NCBI RefSeq assembly: GCF_036188265.1
Contig: NZ_CP108093.1
Span: 930,001-994,000 of the forward strand
Origin: Streptomyces sp. NBC_00247
Lineage (GTDB): Bacteria; Actinomycetota; Actinomycetes; Streptomycetales; Streptomycetaceae
Direction: 5' to 3'
DNA: 64,000 nt
Positions 27,479-35,712 of the stretch are shown here, in pieces. Position numbers and translations under genes: made by a program. Position 1 is the stretch's first letter; every line of letters begins with the position of its first letter. Below the pieces are notes generated by a model. It was not told where the DNA came from, made no database searches, and was given only the letters and a program-made list of their open reading frames with translations.

Positions 27479-29962
27479 ATGAGCCTCGCGCAGTTGCACT
27501 ACACCTCGGCAGCTCCGGGGGACGAGGGGACGGTGGGACGGTTCACCGCCGTCGGCCCCGGGATACCCACGGCACTCCTCTCGGAGATCGAACCTCTTCT
27601 GGGGTACGAGCCTCCGGGGGACGTGCCGTTCCTCCCCACGGACGCCGAACTCCGCTCCATGCCGCAGGCGTTCGGCTTCACCCAGCTCTCGGACGGCAGC
27701 AGACTGCTGTCCCGGGCGGTGCCGCTGGCCTCGCCGGGCGCCTCGTCCGGGCAGTTGCGGTTCCACACCCACGCCGTGCTGCTGCCGGCCGGCGCGCGCC
27801 TGCCGGGCGACCGGCTGCCGATCACCGCGTGGCGCTCGCCCCGCTGGGTGTCCGTCACCCCCAGCGGGGCGGTACCCGACCCGCTCACCTCGCCGCACGC
27901 CGGTCCGGGCCTGGAGCGTGAGGCGCTCGGTGACTTCGCCGTCTCCCGGGGCCCGTGGCTCGCCGCCGTCTTCGCCGATCTGCGCCGGGTACGGCTGGAG
28001 AACGCCTCGGGCGGAACGGCTCGGGTGGCACTCGTGGAGCGGCAGAGCGAGGACGTGGCCCGCTGGATCGGGCTGGCCTCCTCGGTCCTGCCTCCGGAGC
28101 ACGCGGAGCGGCTGACGTTCACCACGTACTCCCGGCGGCCCTCGCTCGCCCCGCAGCAGGTCGTCGGGGTGCTCCCCGAGGACGCCCATCTCCTCGACGC
28201 CGCCGAGATCCGGGTGCACCTGTGCGGCGGGCCGCACGGTCGGCCGTCCCCGCCGTCCGGTGACGCCTGGGCCGAGACCGCCGCCCGCGTCTGGCGCAAC
28301 CGCGCACCGGAACTGTTCGACCAGGCACGCCTGTTGCACGGCGAGCCGTTCGCCGCCGGGCCGCTGGCCGTCACCGCGCTCTGCGCCGGGATCGCGCTCG
28401 GGCCCGGCGAGCGTTCCACAGCCGCCGTCTGGGCGGCGGAGCGGCCGTACACGCTGGACGAGGAACAGACCCGGAAGCTGGTCGGCGCCCTGACCGCAGT
28501 CTCGATCGACGACCGCAGCGGCGGCGAATTCGACGCGGTGGGACGGCTTTTCGGCGCGCTGGACGGAAGGTCTCCGGCCGCCGTGACCGCTCCGCTCGCC
28601 GCGATGCTGGTGACCGAGGCGGTACGCGGCGGCAACGGCTCTCTCGAACTCCCCGACCGGAGCGCCTTCGCCGGCCCGGAGGGCAAGGCCATGTCCGAGA
28701 CCCTCGCGCCGGAGATCCTGGCCGAACTGGGCGGCTCCGGTGCGGCACTCGACATCGTCCGGACCGTGCAACTCCTGCGGGTGGCCCGGCTCCTGGACAT
28801 CGACTGCACCGGACTGCTGCCCTCCCTCGTGGACCGGGTGGCCCCCGCCCTCCTGGCCGCCCCCGACTTCGCCTGGGGTCCGGCCCTGCTGGAGTTGCTG
28901 GACGAGCAGTTCGACGTACGGACCGCCCTGCTGGTGGCGCTGGACCGGATCGCCCCGGACGATCCCGCCGCCATGGAGCGGCTGTTGGGGCGGGTGCCGC
29001 TTCCGTTCACCGGGACGCAGTCGCTGCCGCATCTGCGCATGTGCGCCGAGTCACGTGCGGTCAGGGCGAGTTGCGGCGAGGACCGGATCTCCGCACTGAG
29101 CCGGGTGCTGCGGACCGCCGGTATCTCGCCGTTCGCCGAGCCGCTGGTGCTGCGCTCGGCCGTGGGGCTCGTCTGGGCGGACCGGGAGCCGACCGCCACG
29201 GAGGCCCGGATGCTGCTGGAGGCGGCCACCTCGGACGCGCACCGCAGCGCGGGCACCTGGTCGCACCTGGTCGGCGCGGCGCTCGGCGCGGCGGCCGACG
29301 ACGCGGACGCGGCCGAACTGGCGCACGATCTGCTGCGCGGCTTCCCGCACCAGATCCTCGGCCGGGAGCGCGGCGCGCTGCTTCTGCTGGACTTCGCCCG
29401 CTCGATGCGCGGGACGGGTACCGAGCCGGAAGCCGACGATGCGAAGACTCCGGACGGGGCGGCGCCCGCAGAGGGCTGGGCGGATCGGGCGCTCGCGCTG
29501 CGCCCGGCCGCCGAACCGGTGGAACCGGGCGTCCTGGAGCACGCGTTCGGCGCACTGGCCCGCCGCCTGCTGGCACCGGAGCGGCCGGACGCGGAGCTGT
29601 ACGCCTTCGTGCACACCGACGACCCGGACCTGCTCGCCGCCTACGGCAGGGCCGCGCGGGAGGAGCCCGTACTCGCCCGGCTGCGGTCCGATCCCGCGTT
29701 CGCCGCCGACTGCTATCTGAACTGGAGTGCCCATCCGCACGCGGGCGCCCACTGGGCGGGCACCAGCACCGCCCTGCTGGACGAGGTGCTGCGCCCCGCC
29801 GTGCGCGAGCTCTCCTCCGCCGGGGTCCTGGCCGTGGAGGAGGCCGTCGGGCGGGCCGGGAGCAGTGGCCGGACGGATGCCTTCCGCGCGTGGAACCGTC
29901 GCCAGACGGGCACGCTGGGCCGGATCGGCCGCCGCCTGACGGGCCGAGTACGCCGGCCGTGA
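27479..29962 (+). CDS. GTPase-associated protein 1 (GAP1)-type protein
   Basis: The 827-residue protein begins MSLAQLHYTSAAPGDEGTVG and continues GRFTAVGPGIPTALLSEIEPLLGYEPP, the N-terminal layout of the GAP1 family (GAP1-N2 then GAP1-M domains over roughly the first 260 residues). The rest is Leu/Ala/Glu-rich helical repeat sequence ending in a basic tail (RIGRRLTGRVRRP). Comparative genomics places GAP1 proteins beside TRAFAC-type GTPases in actinobacterial conflict systems as substrate-recruiting or scaffold partners. No GTPase is encoded beside this copy, so it is an orphan here. ATG start at 27479. No enzyme activity can be assigned. Confidence 0.8.
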   Translation: MSLAQLHYTSAAPGDEGTVGRFTAVGPGIPTALLSEIEPLLGYEPPGDVPFLPTDAELRSMPQAFGFTQLSDGSRLLSRAVPLASPGASSGQLRFHTHAVLLPAGARLPGDRLPITAWRSPRWVSVTPSGAVPDPLTSPHAGPGLEREALGDFAVSRGPWLAAVFADLRRVRLENASGGTARVALVERQSEDVARWIGLASSVLPPEHAERLTFTTYSRRPSLAPQQVVGVLPEDAHLLDAAEIRVHLCGGPHGRPSPPSGDAWAETAARVWRNRAPELFDQARLLHGEPFAAGPLAVTALCAGIALGPGERSTAAVWAAERPYTLDEEQTRKLVGALTAVSIDDRSGGEFDAVGRLFGALDGRSPAAVTAPLAAMLVTEAVRGGNGSLELPDRSAFAGPEGKAMSETLAPEILAELGGSGAALDIVRTVQLLRVARLLDIDCTGLLPSLVDRVAPALLAAPDFAWGPALLELLDEQFDVRTALLVALDRIAPDDPAAMERLLGRVPLPFTGTQSLPHLRMCAESRAVRASCGEDRISALSRVLRTAGISPFAEPLVLRSAVGLVWADREPTATEARMLLEAATSDAHRSAGTWSHLVGAALGAAADDADAAELAHDLLRGFPHQILGRERGALLLLDFARSMRGTGTEPEADDAKTPDGAAPAEGWADRALALRPAAEPVEPGVLEHAFGALARRLLAPERPDAELYAFVHTDDPDLLAAYGRAAREEPVLARLRSDPAFAADCYLNWSAHPHAGAHWAGTSTALLDEVLRPAVRELSSAGVLAVEEAVGRAGSSGRTDAFRAWNRRQTGTLGRIGRRLTGRVRRP

Positions 29963-29992
29963 CGGGTCGGGGGCGGCCTCCGGAAGTCGCGG

Positions 29993-30568
29993 TCAGGACG
30001 GCCGGGCGGCCCGCGGGTCGCGCCCGAGGAAGCCCACGAACCGATCCATCGCCGGGGCGTCCTCGGGGACCGGCACGATCTCGCCGAACGCCTGCCCCTC
30101 GCCCCGGAACCGAGGCGGCAGCGTGCCCCGTGCGCGGTCCAGCACCCGCGCTCCCTCTTCCTCGGTGAAGGGGACCGCCTGCCCGGTGGCGACGGCGAGG
30201 TCCCAGCCGTGCCCCAGGTACTCCATGAGCGTCATGTCGAACACCATCGGCGCGGGCAACTCGCCCTCCCGGACCCGGACCTGGCGGTCGAATCCGTGCC
30301 TCCGCCATCCGGCGAGCAGCCCCTGCGCGGCGGCCCTGAACTCACCGGCCGGGTCGTCACCGCAGACGTGGGCCGCCGGATCGCCTTCGTACGCGCGGCC
30401 CTCGCATCCCGCCTCGAAGACCTGGAGCCACCCCACGAGGTGGTTGCGCAGCGCCTCCACGTCGTAGGTCTCGCAGGTGGTCGGCAGGGAGAGCTGGTCG
30501 GGGCGGACACCCTCGACGAGGTCTCCGGTCTTGGACAGAATTCCCGCGAGGAGTTCGATGTCGCTCAT
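29993..30568 (-). CDS. TIGR03086-type DinB-like metal-binding protein
   Basis: This 191-residue protein has the four-helix DinB / maleylpyruvate-isomerase N-terminal fold: ALRNHLVGWLQVFEAGC near residues 39-55 and TLMEYLGHGWDLAVATG near 113-129, which supply the metal-binding histidines. A Thr/Cys-rich loop (LPTTCETYDVEAL) is typical of the TIGR03086 group. Related proteins use mycothiol as a cofactor, but here the reaction is unknown. ATG start at 30568. It converges on the GAP1 gene, 30 bases away. Confidence 0.85.
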   Translation of the reverse strand: MSDIELLAGILSKTGDLVEGVRPDQLSLPTTCETYDVEALRNHLVGWLQVFEAGCEGRAYEGDPAAHVCGDDPAGEFRAAAQGLLAGWRRHGFDRQVRVREGELPAPMVFDMTLMEYLGHGWDLAVATGQAVPFTEEEGARVLDRARGTLPPRFRGEGQAFGEIVPVPEDAPAMDRFVGFLGRDPRAARPS

Positions 30569-30772
30569 GGGCGGACTCTACGAGCCGTCGGACCGGGATC
30601 GGGGCCCGCACCGCCGTTCCCGCACCGACAGCCCCGGTCCATGTACGAGACCTCGGTCACCCGTTTCCACGACGGACTGGCCGCTGACCACCACCTGGTC
30701 CACGCGGACCGGAATGCGAGCATCCGCCGGCCGGGATGTGCCCTGCACGCCCTGATCGGCCGGGATCGCGGT

Positions 30773-31831
30773 TCACCCGCTGGAGGCGCTCCTCCCCTGG
30801 GACCGGCGGTCGGCGGCGCCGCGCCCGGCGTTCTCCGTCTGAGCGGCGAGCCAAGTGGCCCAGGTGGGCATGGCCTCGCGCATCACGGCCATCGCTTCCA
30901 CCGACTCCCTGAGCGTCCGAGCGAAGCCGGCCCGGTACTCCGGGCTCCCGCCCCGGTGGCCACAGGCCATCCACAGCTGCCAGGCCGCCGTTCCTACGCG
31001 TCCGGCGAACATACCGGTGAACGCGAACTCGTCGACCGCCCCGACCGCCCCTCCCGCGGCGACATACCCGGAGAGGCACGCTTCGACGATGCGGCGCTCG
31101 GGCACTTCCAGCCCACGGCCGAAGCCGGCGAGACCGAAGGCGGTGAGGACGAGCTCCCACCACGGCTCCTGCGCCCCGGCGGCATCGAAGTCCAGCAGCA
31201 CCGGACCACCGGAGCCGGTCAGAACGTTCTGGTGCCGGATGTCGCGGTGCATGACCAACTTCGTCCGCCCCAGCTCCTGCTGGTCCTCGGCCATGGCCTC
31301 GGCCTGTTCCACCGACAGCCTGAGGACGCGGACGTGCTCGGCGCTGAGGACCTCAAGGCGTTCGGCCTGAGCGAACCATTCCTCCCACTCGTCCCGGGAG
31401 TGCGACCGGTAGTCGCCATCGACGGCCGGATCGGCCGGAATCGCGCACCGGGCGAGGTCGGCGACGAGCCCTCCGGCCCATGCCGCCAAGGCTTCGGACG
31501 TCGGCGCGGTCGGATGCGAGCCCTCGACGAAGCGCGTCGCGCGGGCGTGGACACCGCCCCCGATCGGTCGCCACAGACCCGCTTCGGCCAGAGTCGTCGA
31601 CTGCGGCCCGGGCATCGCGAGGCCTCTCTCCCACGCGGCGACTTCAAGCGCCCCCGCCTGAGCGGCCATGGACAACCAGAAGTCACCCCAGGGCCGGTGC
31701 AGCTTCACCACCCATGAGCCGGAGTCAGTAACGGCCTTCCACACCGGGCCCTGCTCGTCGTCCTTGAGTCGCAGCGGTGCTCCCAGTAACCGCCCCAACC
31801 CGAGCCGCTCGGCCGCGCACTCCAGGTTCAT
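30773..31831 (-). CDS. APH-family phosphotransferase
   Basis: The 352-residue kinase-like protein carries VMHRDIRHQNVL (about residues 195-206, catalytic Asp and Asn) and VLLDFDAAG near 213-221 (metal-binding Asp), the motifs of the APH/homoserine-kinase II superfamily. VWKAVTDSGSWVVKLHRP near the N-terminus contains the ATP-binding Lys. It differs from the APH protein at 6117 in sequence. Substrate could be an antibiotic, amine or sugar; no neighbouring gene helps. ATG start at 31831. It has a slightly acidic insertion between the lobes. Confidence 0.85.
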   Translation of the reverse strand: MNLECAAERLGLGRLLGAPLRLKDDEQGPVWKAVTDSGSWVVKLHRPWGDFWLSMAAQAGALEVAAWERGLAMPGPQSTTLAEAGLWRPIGGGVHARATRFVEGSHPTAPTSEALAAWAGGLVADLARCAIPADPAVDGDYRSHSRDEWEEWFAQAERLEVLSAEHVRVLRLSVEQAEAMAEDQQELGRTKLVMHRDIRHQNVLTGSGGPVLLDFDAAGAQEPWWELVLTAFGLAGFGRGLEVPERRIVEACLSGYVAAGGAVGAVDEFAFTGMFAGRVGTAAWQLWMACGHRGGSPEYRAGFARTLRESVEAMAVMREAMPTWATWLAAQTENAGRGAADRRSQGRSASSG

Positions 31832-31914
31832 GACGGTCAGTCAACCTGCCCGGTATGTCAGCGGCCACCGAATTACGGAACGTCAGAATGAGTCGGACCG
31901 TGAGCTTTTGCACC

Positions 31915-31982
31915 CTGGGGCGTGTGTCGAAAGTCCTGCCTGTCCGGCGGACGGACGGCGCCACTTTCGACACACGCCCCAG
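31915..31982. repeat. Palindromic repeat with 20-base arms
   Basis: Arms 31915-31934 and 31963-31982 are exact inverted repeats containing GGGCGTGTGTCGAAAG, with a 28-base loop. The left half matches 1827-1866 (18 of the first 20 bases), showing a dispersed element in this genome. It could be a miniature inverted-repeat element or a terminator for the gene starting at 31831 or one to its right. No transposase is nearby. Confidence 0.7.
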
Positions 31983-32030
31983 CGATCTTGGTCGGCATGG
32001 TGGTCCGATCGCGTGCTGGTCTAGTTCCGG

Positions 32031-32489
32031 ATGACCTCATCCGGGCCCAGGCCCAGGGGCGTCGGGCCGCACGAGGTGGCGACGGCCCTCAGTCCCGCCC
32101 GGCAGCATGCGGCCCTGGTCATTCGACACCCCGGCGGCGACCACGCGATCACCGCGATGCACTCCGTTCCCGATGACGCCTGGTATCCGGAACCGGATGT
32201 CGTGGCCGGGCAGCGGGCACTCGTGACCGCGATCGTCCCCGACGAGGATCCGTCACGGGAACCCACGGTGTGTTTCAACCCGCACGCAGGGCACGTGGAC
32301 GTCCCGTACCGGGTCATGCGCTGGTTCATGTACCAGGTCGATGAGGAGATCCGTACTTTCCGCGCCTGGGGGCAGATGGGCGCGAGCCCAGTCGGTGGGA
32401 GCCCGGCGGCCCGTCCGCGCACCGCCGGGGCGACCGTCCTACGACGCGTCACCCACGTGCCGCCCCACACTTCGAGTGGGTACGTGTGA
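32031..32489 (+). CDS. Hypothetical protein, uncertain
   Basis: This 152-residue frame encodes the readable central stretch HPGGDHAITAMHSVPDDAW and VCFNPHAGHVDVPYRVMRWF, which has natural amino-acid composition with Trp, His, Asp and Phe. The first and last 30 residues look low-complexity. I recognise no family. No clear ribosome site precedes the ATG at 32031, and a different frame begins nearby, so the gene could be a remnant or start later. It sits next to the palindromic repeat at 31915. Confidence 0.4.
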   Translation: MTSSGPRPRGVGPHEVATALSPARQHAALVIRHPGGDHAITAMHSVPDDAWYPEPDVVAGQRALVTAIVPDEDPSREPTVCFNPHAGHVDVPYRVMRWFMYQVDEEIRTFRAWGQMGASPVGGSPAARPRTAGATVLRRVTHVPPHTSSGYV

Positions 32490-32610
32490 GGAGGCCGGTC
32501 GGGGGTAACGGCTGAACACCAGCCCCGCACCCCGCGCGCACCGGCTCCGTACGTTCCACCTCCGGCGCGGGCGAGAAGGCCACTGCGACGAGAGAGGCGA
32601 CCGGCGAACG

Positions 32611-33042
32611 ATGCAGAACATGACTGACTCCACCCAGTGCGCTCCGGCCATGACCTACACCCTGATGCTCGAAAAGATCCGCTACGACGGCGCGTACCCG
32701 ACCAAGGAACGGGCCGAGGAAGCGGTACGGCTCGTACTGGCCGGTCTCGGAGGACAGTTGTCCGGAACCGAGCGCGAGAACCTGGCGGCCCGGCTCCCGG
32801 GTGAGGCCGCGGGCATCTTCCTCGCCGGAAGACCCGAAGCCCCGCTCACCGGACGTGACTTCGTCACCTCGCTCGCTCTGCTGACCGGCGCGAGCACCGC
32901 CACCACCCGCTGGGACACGGGCTCCGTCCTGACCACGGTGGCCCAGCTGGCCGGCCCCGATCTCCTGGCCCAGCTGCTCCAGGCACTCCCCCAGGGGTAC
33001 GCGCTCCTCTTCGGCCGCGCCGAGCTCGCCCGCGCCGCCTGA
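32611..33042 (+). CDS. DUF2267 domain protein
   Basis: The 143-residue protein matches DUF2267: TYTLMLEKIRYDGAYPTKERAEEAVRLVLAGLGGQLSG (about residues 16-53) followed by ARLPGEAAGIFLAG, the usual helix-turn-helix pattern of this family. The C-terminal half repeats the motif more weakly. DUF2267 proteins are small cytoplasmic helical proteins in actinobacteria, often stress-linked, with no known reaction. ATG 32611 is used; ATG 32620 is possible. Confidence 0.88.
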   Translation: MQNMTDSTQCAPAMTYTLMLEKIRYDGAYPTKERAEEAVRLVLAGLGGQLSGTERENLAARLPGEAAGIFLAGRPEAPLTGRDFVTSLALLTGASTATTRWDTGSVLTTVAQLAGPDLLAQLLQALPQGYALLFGRAELARAA

Positions 33043-33667
33043 ACCCGGGCAAGCGCCCCCGGTGGCCCTGGTGGCCCCGGTGACCCCACATTCCGGCGCC
33101 CCGGCTCCCTGGCCCGCGCTTCGGGCAGGTGCCACACGCGCCGAATCCTCGCTCCCCGCCCCCGCGCCGCCCGGTCCGTCCGGAGCGCCGCGGGGGCACG
33201 GGCTGGGCGGGGCGGGGCGCGGTGGCTCGGCCCCCGAGGACGGACGGGCCCCTCTCCCTGGGCCGTGTCTGAGCCGCGGTGGCACCCGCCCCCGCACCGC
33301 CGGCTCCCCCGCGCTCCCGCACCGCCGACTCCCCCGCACCGCCCCCTCACGGCTCCGGGAGACGACCGCCATCGGACCCTGCCCCGAGATCGGGGTAGGG
33401 TTTTTGAGGTGGTGAAGGTACGCTCCGCGCGCCCTCCCACCACGCCGGGGCCGACGCCGCCCCCGGCGGAGGTCCGGTCCCGCGAGGCTGCTGAGCCTTT
33501 CGCGCGACCTGCCCGAACGGATCTTCCCCCGGGTCCGTTCCCTCTCCGCTTCCGGTCCCGGTCACGGGCCCGACCGTGGTGCGCCGTCCCGGCACTCCGC
33601 GCCCTGACGCACGCCCTCGGCCTGCCCGACACGGTGGTGTGCCCGAGCACGACAGGTTTCCGCTGCC
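33043..33667. other. Intergenic gap upstream of the SulP gene, no gene supported
   Basis: These 625 bases have no frame that reads like a protein; all long frames are Arg/Pro/Ala low-complexity. The stretch CCTGGGCCGTGT at about 33257-33268 matches 12 bases of the left arm of the dispersed palindrome but then diverges. A few AT-richer bases around 33399-33412 (tagggtttttgagg) could belong to a promoter for the downstream transporter. Confidence 0.4.
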
Positions 33668-35188
33668 TTGTCCTCCACCGTCCCCGCCGTCTCCACCGAT
33701 TCACCGGCCGCGCGGCTGCGCGCGCTGAAGCCCGACTGGCTGGGCGACCCGAAGGTCTGGCGCACCGAGGTGCTGGCCGGGCTGGTGGTCGGTCTCGCGC
33801 TGATTCCCGAGGCAATCTCGTTCTCGGTCATCGCCGGGGTCGATCCGGCGGTCGGCCTGTTCTCCGCGTTCACCATGGCCGTGGTGATCTCCGTGGTGGG
33901 CGGGCGCCGGGCGATGATCTCGGCGGCCACCGGTGCGGTGTCCCTGGTGGTCGCGCCGCTCAACCGTGAGCACGGCTTCGGCTACCTGGTCGCCGCCGTG
34001 ATCCTCGCCGGGGTCTTCCAGATCGTCCTGGGGGCGCTGGGGGTGGCGAAACTGATGCGGTTCGTCCCCCGCTCGGTGATGGTCGGCTTCGTGAACTCGC
34101 TGGCGATCCTGGTCTTCATGGCGCAGGTGCCCGAGATGCGGGACGTGCCCTGGGCGGTTTACCCGCTGATCGTGGCCGGGCTGGCGCTGCTGGTGTTCTT
34201 CCCCAAGGTCACCACGGTCGTGCCGGCCCCGCTGGTCTCGATCGTGGTGCTCACCGCCTTCACCGTGGCGGCGGGGATCTCGGTGCCGACCGTGGGCGAC
34301 CGGGGCGAGCTGCCGTCGTCCCTGCCGGTGCCCGGCCTGCCGGACGTGCCCTTCACCCTCCACACGCTGACGACCGTGGCGCCGTACGCGCTCGCGATGG
34401 CGCTGGTCGGGCTGATGGAGTCGCTGATGACGGCGAAGCTGGTCGACGAGATCACGGACACCCGGTCGGACAAGACCCGGGAGTCGGTCGGCCAGGGCAT
34501 CGCCAACATCGTCACCGGCTTCTTCGGCGGCATGGGCGGCTGCGCGATGATCGGCCAGACGATGATCAACGTGAAGGTGTCCGGGGCGCGGACCCGGCTG
34601 TCGACGTTCCTGGCCGGCGTGTTCCTGATGGTGCTCTGCATCGCCTTCGGCCCGGTGGTCTCCGACATCCCGATGGCCGCCCTGGTCGGGGTCATGGCGA
34701 TGGTCTCGTTCGCCACGTTCGACTGGCACTCCATAGCCCCGAGGACGCTGCGCCGGATGCCCGCGGGGGAGATCGCCGTCATGGTGATCACCGTGGTGGT
34801 CGTCGTCGCCACCCACAACCTCGCCATCGGCGTGGTCGTCGGCTCGGTCCTCGCGATGGTGGTCTTCGCCAAGCGGGTGGCCCACTCCGCGGACGTCACC
34901 GCCGTCACCGACCCGGACGGCACCACCGTGGTCTACCGGGTGACCGGAGCCCTCTTCTTCGCCTCCTCCAACGAGCTCGTCTCCCGCTTCGACTACGCGG
35001 GGGACCCGGAGCGGGTGGTGATCGACCTGTCCGCCGCGCATGTCTGGGACGCCTCGTCCGTGGCCGTCCTCGACACGATCGGCGCCCGGTACGCCCAGCG
35101 GGGCAAGACCGTCGGGATCACCGGCCTGAACGAGCCCAGCGCCCGTCTCCACGACCGGCTCAGCGGGCAGCTCTCCGCGGGCGGCTGA
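33668..35188 (+). CDS. SulP-family anion transporter with STAS domain
   Basis: The 506-residue protein has about 10-12 membrane segments starting with TEVLAGLVVGLALIPEAISFSVIAG, which is the SulP signature (the VGLALIPEAI motif near residues 40-50), and ends in a cytoplasmic STAS domain (about 410-500: RVVIDLSAAHVWDASSVAVLD). SulP proteins carry sulfate, bicarbonate, chloride or similar anions. The GFFGGMGGCAMIGQTMINV stretch near 290 is the conserved substrate region. TTG 33668 is the only start that keeps the natural N-terminus; the ribosome site is weak. It converges on msrB across a 16-bp hairpin. Confidence 0.93.
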   Translation: MSSTVPAVSTDSPAARLRALKPDWLGDPKVWRTEVLAGLVVGLALIPEAISFSVIAGVDPAVGLFSAFTMAVVISVVGGRRAMISAATGAVSLVVAPLNREHGFGYLVAAVILAGVFQIVLGALGVAKLMRFVPRSVMVGFVNSLAILVFMAQVPEMRDVPWAVYPLIVAGLALLVFFPKVTTVVPAPLVSIVVLTAFTVAAGISVPTVGDRGELPSSLPVPGLPDVPFTLHTLTTVAPYALAMALVGLMESLMTAKLVDEITDTRSDKTRESVGQGIANIVTGFFGGMGGCAMIGQTMINVKVSGARTRLSTFLAGVFLMVLCIAFGPVVSDIPMAALVGVMAMVSFATFDWHSIAPRTLRRMPAGEIAVMVITVVVVVATHNLAIGVVVGSVLAMVVFAKRVAHSADVTAVTDPDGTTVVYRVTGALFFASSNELVSRFDYAGDPERVVIDLSAAHVWDASSVAVLDTIGARYAQRGKTVGITGLNEPSARLHDRLSGQLSAGG

Positions 35189-35204
35189 CAGCACCCCGGT
35201 ACAC

Positions 35205-35241
35205 GAACAGGGCCGGAGCCCATGAGGCTCCGGCCCTGTTC
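35205..35241. terminator. Bidirectional terminator between SulP gene and msrB
   Basis: Arms 35205-35220 and 35226-35241 form a perfect 16-bp GC-rich stem with a five-base loop, extended below by a bulged CAC/GTG. It sits 16 bases after the SulP stop and 52 bases after the msrB stop from the other side, so it can end both transcripts. Confidence 0.85.
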
Positions 35242-35293
35242 CGTGCCCGGTGACGGGCGGCCCCGTCAGGCGCCGAACGTCAGGCTTCGGGCG

Positions 35294-35698
35294 TCAGGCT
35301 TCGGGCGTCAGCTTCAGCGAGATGGAGTTGATGCAGTAGCGCTGGTCGGTCGGGGTCTCGTACCCCTCGCCCTCGAAGACGTGGCCGAGGTGGGAACCGC
35401 AGCGGGCGCAGCGCACCTCGGTGCGGACCATGCCGTGGCTGTTGTCCGCGATGAGTTCGACCGCGTCGGTGTCCTTCGGGTCGTAGAAGGACGGCCAGCC
35501 GCAGTGCGACTCGAACTTCGTGTCGGAGCGGAACAGCTCCGCCCCGCAGGCGCGGCAGGAGTAGACGCCCTCGGTCTTGGTGTCGGTGTACTCGCCCACG
35601 AAGGCGGGTTCGGTCCCGGCCTTGCGCAGCACGGCGTACTCGGCCGGGGAGAGCTCTTCCCGCCACTGCTCGTCTGGCTTCTCGATGTCGTACGGCAC
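35294..35698 (-). CDS. msrB: Peptide-methionine (R)-S-oxide reductase MsrB
   Basis: The 134-residue enzyme repairs methionine-R-sulfoxide. It shows YSCRACGAELF and RCARCGSHLGHVF, the two CxxC pairs that bind structural zinc, FESHCGWPSFYDP, and RYCINSISL with the catalytic Cys near the C-terminus. It starts MPYDIEKPDEQWREELSP. GTG 35698 is chosen because gggag lies nine bases upstream; an in-frame GTG at 35716 overlaps that site. It is 14 bases downstream of murC in the same operon. Tandem gtcaggcttcgggc copies overlap its stop region. Confidence 0.95.
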   Translation of the reverse strand: MPYDIEKPDEQWREELSPAEYAVLRKAGTEPAFVGEYTDTKTEGVYSCRACGAELFRSDTKFESHCGWPSFYDPKDTDAVELIADNSHGMVRTEVRCARCGSHLGHVFEGEGYETPTDQRYCINSISLKLTPEA

Positions 35699-35712
35699 GG
35701 TGGCTCGCTCCC

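Noticed and set aside
30641..30760. Short plus-strand protein-like frame beginning MYETSVTRF
   Set aside because: Quickly turns low-complexity and has no family resemblance; could equally be a decayed stretch.
31915..31982. Insertion sequence end
   Set aside because: No transposase or target duplication in the neighbourhood; kept only as a palindromic repeat.
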